Below, piece after piece: positions 63,401 through 64,000 of a DNA stretch of 64,000 bases (position 1 is the first letter of the stretch; every line of letters starts with the position of its first letter). The stretch is from Hydractinia symbiolongicarpus (Eukaryota > Cnidaria > Hydrozoa > Anthoathecata > Hydractiniidae), in assembly GCF_029227915.1 (NCBI RefSeq), contig NC_079884.1, positions 10,106,001 to 10,170,000 on the forward strand. The letters are read 5' to 3'. The notes beneath the pieces are model-generated. The model saw only the letters and a program-made list of their open reading frames with translations. It was not told the origin of the DNA and ran no database searches. The position numbers and the translations under genes were made by a program.

Positions 63401-63837
63401 GTTAAGGTTAACACAGAAGGTGTTTTTTCTATAAAAGAGTAAACTCCATGTGGTTATTCTAGATTTTTAGGGGCTGTTTACATAACAGGTGCGACCCGGC
63501 AGGACGTTTGCCAGGACAGCTTAGCTGGTACTGAACAAATTGTTCAAGGACAAAAATGTTCCATATAAACACAGTGATTTTAAGTAAAATTATTGACAAG
63601 AGCAGAATATCGGCAAACGTCTCGTCTCTCAACACCCCCTTACTCTATTTTTTACTTATATTAATGTGTATTCTTTATGACATCACTTCCTTTCTCATAA
63701 AAATCGAGCTCTAAATGTTTTTTCCTCTTATCTTTCATTAAAAAATTTTTAAATTTGTCTTACAGGTACCACAATATGTTTTGGATGATTTCATTTTGAA
63801 CAGCATTGGTGACCAGTGTAATGTTGTTGTTACTCAG
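45487..63837 (+). CDS. DHX9: ATP-dependent RNA helicase A (DHX9) orthologue, 5' part
   Basis: Exons in the window: 45487-45594, 48516-48659, 54707-54884, 55389-55474, 56260-56399, 57015-57207, 61414-61503, 62546-62710, 62929-63120, 63766-63837 (456 codons so far, all phases agree). The gene continues past the window. DHX9 is a nuclear DExH helicase that unwinds dsRNA, RNA-DNA hybrids and R-loops. dsRBD1 spans about residues 4-80 (V-K-G-F-L-F-S-W, then N-K-K-E-A-E-A-T-A-A). dsRBD2 spans about 173-275 (G-N-W-T-I-A-N-A-K, then K-K-L-A-A-Q-N-C-A-L-S-L-V-R-Q-L-Y-H). A basic C-K-K-R-K patch follows dsRBD2. Exon 9 ends with the Walker A motif G-A-T-G-C-G-K-T-T-Q. The start at 45487 matches the DHX9 N-terminus (M-A-G-E-V-K; human M-G-D-V-K). 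An in-frame ATG at 45454 would add eleven residues. Confidence 0.95.
45714..45881. mobile_element. 168-bp TIR element in DHX9 intron 1
   Basis: TATTCGTACGCACTTT (45714-45729) is exactly inverted at 45866-45881. A second inner inverted pair, TACGCACTTTA/TAAAGTGCGTA, lies at the left end. The interior contains 'cctaaccctaaccctaaa' (45797-45814). The size and TIRs suit a miniature inverted-repeat element. Similar 'gtacgtacgcactt' motifs flank the microsatellite element near 12585. Confidence 0.7.
45797..45814. repeat. Interstitial telomere-like repeat, about 3 units
   Basis: About three CCCTAA units, the animal telomeric hexamer, lie inside the small TIR element. This is too short to be a telomere fusion by itself. 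Confidence 0.6.
47986..48424 (-). mobile_element. LINE fragment: RT end plus PHD-like finger
   Basis: The minus strand matches the LINE at 57541-60580 from V-H-Q-G-S-V-L-S through motif C (Y-A-D-D-L-V-L-I-A) to the C4HC3-type finger (C-G-V-C ... C-Q-T-C ... H-K-K-C). It stops at K-G-E-I-I, followed by a (GAT)n-like tail (47995-48010). One frame break lies near 48210. The finger's last cysteine pair is damaged (V-Y-K-R-C). It lies in DHX9 intron 1. Confidence 0.8.
48926..49139 (-). repeat. Left (3') LTR of the Copia element, 214 bp
   Basis: It shares both ends with the right LTR but contains about 90 extra bases in the middle ('gatttacacacaacacaata' onward). The two LTRs are therefore unequal in length. 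Confidence 0.92.
49406..53082 (-). pseudogene. Copia pol: zinc knuckle, protease, integrase, RT, RNase H (decayed)
   Basis: In minus order: the zinc knuckle C-N-I-C ... H-W-A-V-N-C (about 52990), a protease with D-C-G (about 52820), integrase with an H-H-C-C-type zinc region (about 52360-52210) and a D-D-E core (L-D-L-V; D-N-G-G-E-F near 51970), a linker (51664-50990), RT with I-V-I-H-V-D-D-F-L (about 50300), and RNase H with Y-A-D-A-S and A-D-V-L-T-K (49891-49406). Breaks include a one-base shift near 52010, a stop at about 51717, a shift near 51665, and in-frame stops near 50987, 50064 and 49895. Together these parts would copy and integrate the element. Confidence 0.85.
53083..53750. mobile_element. 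668-bp TIR element inserted into Copia gag
   Basis: The left end GCGGATTCC followed by a C run (53083-53103) is mirrored at the right end by GGGGAATCCGC (53740-53750). It splits the Copia gag frame between the R-F-N-P-I-R-S and N-Q-R-Y-G-W segments. No coding capacity was seen, so it is probably a MITE. Poly-C/poly-G runs at both ends blur its limits, and no clear target duplication is visible. Confidence 0.65.
53751..54416 (-). pseudogene. Copia gag, interrupted
   Basis: The minus-strand frame starts at 54416 and encodes a Copia-type Gag (a W-Q-A-L-T-E-L-K-A-E-K segment, then L-D-K-I-Y). It breaks near 54090 by frameshift and resumes at 53979. It is cut by a 668-bp TIR-bearing insertion at 53083-53750. 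The zinc knuckle lies on the far side of that insertion. Confidence 0.75.
54458..54580 (-). repeat. Right (5') LTR of the Copia element, 123 bp
   Basis: It begins TGTTAAACTCGC and ends GGAAGATTAACA, matching the termini of the left LTR. It is shorter by a block of about 90 bases, presumably an internal deletion after insertion. Confidence 0.92.
57541..60580 (+). mobile_element. Non-LTR retrotransposon (LINE) with a PHD-like finger, decayed
   Basis: The + strand in DHX9 intron 6 encodes, across broken frames, an APE-type endonuclease (M-A-S-V-N-V-G-T-L-R; C-V-Q-E-V-R-W; V-G-G-D-F-N-G-H-V-G; I-D-Y-F-L), then RT (Y-R-G-L-K-L; F-V-P-G-R-G-T; F-V-D-L-E-K-A-F-D-R-V). Motif C is changed to H-A-D-D-L-V-L-I-A. 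A C4HC3 finger follows (59741-59872), then the C-terminal part (Y-G-S-E-T-W; W-L-G-C-L-E-R-M-E-E-D). It ends in a GATGAT-type tail. The clade is RTE-like, by resemblance only. Shared 'caatttttt' at about 57514 and 60584 may be the target duplication. Confidence 0.85.
59741..59872 (+). other. C4HC3 PHD-like zinc finger inside the LINE polyprotein
   Basis: The cysteine/histidine pattern is C-x2-C, C-x2-C, H-x2-C, C-x2-C (C-G-V-C, C-Q-T-C, H-Q-K-C, C-K-R-C). It lies between RT motif C and the conserved C-terminal segment. All eight ligands are intact here, unlike in the 47986-48424 copy. Confidence 0.75.
60679..60815 (+). pseudogene. THAP-domain fragment
   Basis: The open start reads M-P-T-C-K-A-Y-G-C-R-N, the typical N-terminus of a THAP zinc-dependent DNA-binding domain. 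It then reads K-K-S-F and, after a frameshift and one stop, a segment M-I-P ... L-R-C-L-R-W-V-N, which matches the THAP pattern of F-x-x-P followed by C-x-x-W. THAP domains occur in host regulators and P-element-like transposases. The copy is broken and lies just beyond the LINE. Confidence 0.55.
60858..61014 (-). pseudogene. P2X7 C-terminal (ballast-like) domain fragment
   Basis: The minus strand reads R-Y-T-S-Y-R-W-Y, then V-V-I-P-A-C-V-V-R, then (after a frameshift) R-E-E-F-P-D-P-N-G-K-Y-T-G-F-K. The same order of features ends human P2X7 (A-Y-R-C-Y ... I-L-P-S-C-C ... I-R-K-E-F-P ... G-Q-Y-S-G-F-K). Such tails also occur in many non-channel invertebrate proteins. The frame is broken and no channel part is present. 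Confidence 0.5.
61050..61413. other. Remainder of DHX9 intron 6
   Basis: AT-rich intron sequence between the P2X7-tail-like fragment and exon 7, with nothing recognised. The acceptor used is TAG at 61411-61413, which keeps the frame into L-P-P-Y-A-V-T-L. Confidence 0.6.
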
Positions 63838-64000
63838 GTATGCAAAAGTATATTTCACATGTTGTAGTCTGACATAAATAACAGGTGTTCGATATAAATG
63901 TAAAATGTAGTCTGGATTCACATCACTGTTATACTGTATAGTTAATGGTGTGATGATTAGCATATAGTTTGGATTAATTGTCTGGTCGGTTAAATCTTTC

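Overview
This is a eukaryotic, strongly AT-rich window with intron-split genes, canonical GT-AG junctions, AATAAA signals and many decayed transposons. It suits an invertebrate animal. A cnidarian, perhaps a hydrozoan, is my inference from base composition, the repeat style, splice-acceptor-like sites just before several start codons, and THAP and P2X7-tail-like fragments. The sequence alone does not prove it. No tRNA, rRNA, CRISPR array or prokaryotic feature was seen.

Layout, all genes on the + strand. (1) 55-117: probable last coding exon of an upstream gene. (2) 118-3602: intergenic, with a foldback element at 1190-1970. (3) 3633-19435: a 23-exon gene for a 1144-residue PLAT plus ankyrin-repeat protein; intron 9 holds a ~343 bp GTCT microsatellite ending in a Helitron-like terminus. 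(4) 19976-26437: intergenic, with an internally deleted Copia-type LTR element (minus strand, about 23245-25623), a LINE tail scrap and a pure (TA)n tract. (5) 26438-31640: a complete 7-exon POFUT1 (protein O-fucosyltransferase 1) gene. A 5175 bp unit carrying its exons 3-7 is repeated immediately in tandem (27370-32544 and 32545-37719) almost without change. (6) 39147-42576: a divergent, intact POFUT1 paralogue that has lost the catalytic H-L-R motif and the C-terminal retention-type tail. (7) 42577-45486: intergenic, with a G-quadruplex-like tract, a TIR element carrying a pogo/Tigger-like transposase remnant, and small foldbacks. (8) 45487 to beyond the window end: the 5' part of a DHX9 (RNA helicase A) orthologue, with ten exons encoding two dsRNA-binding domains, a linker and the Walker A region.

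The DHX9 introns are a transposon sink. Intron 1 has a tiny TIR element containing telomere-like repeats and a minus-strand LINE fragment. Intron 2 has a 5655 bp Copia element with 5-bp target duplications and a nested insertion in gag. Intron 6 has a LINE with a PHD-like finger, then a THAP fragment facing a P2X7-tail-like fragment.

No operon-like system is evident. The most interesting biology is the POFUT1 cluster: one apparently active enzyme, one very recent partial duplication and one conserved-frame candidate pseudoenzyme. The PLAT-ankyrin architecture comes next.
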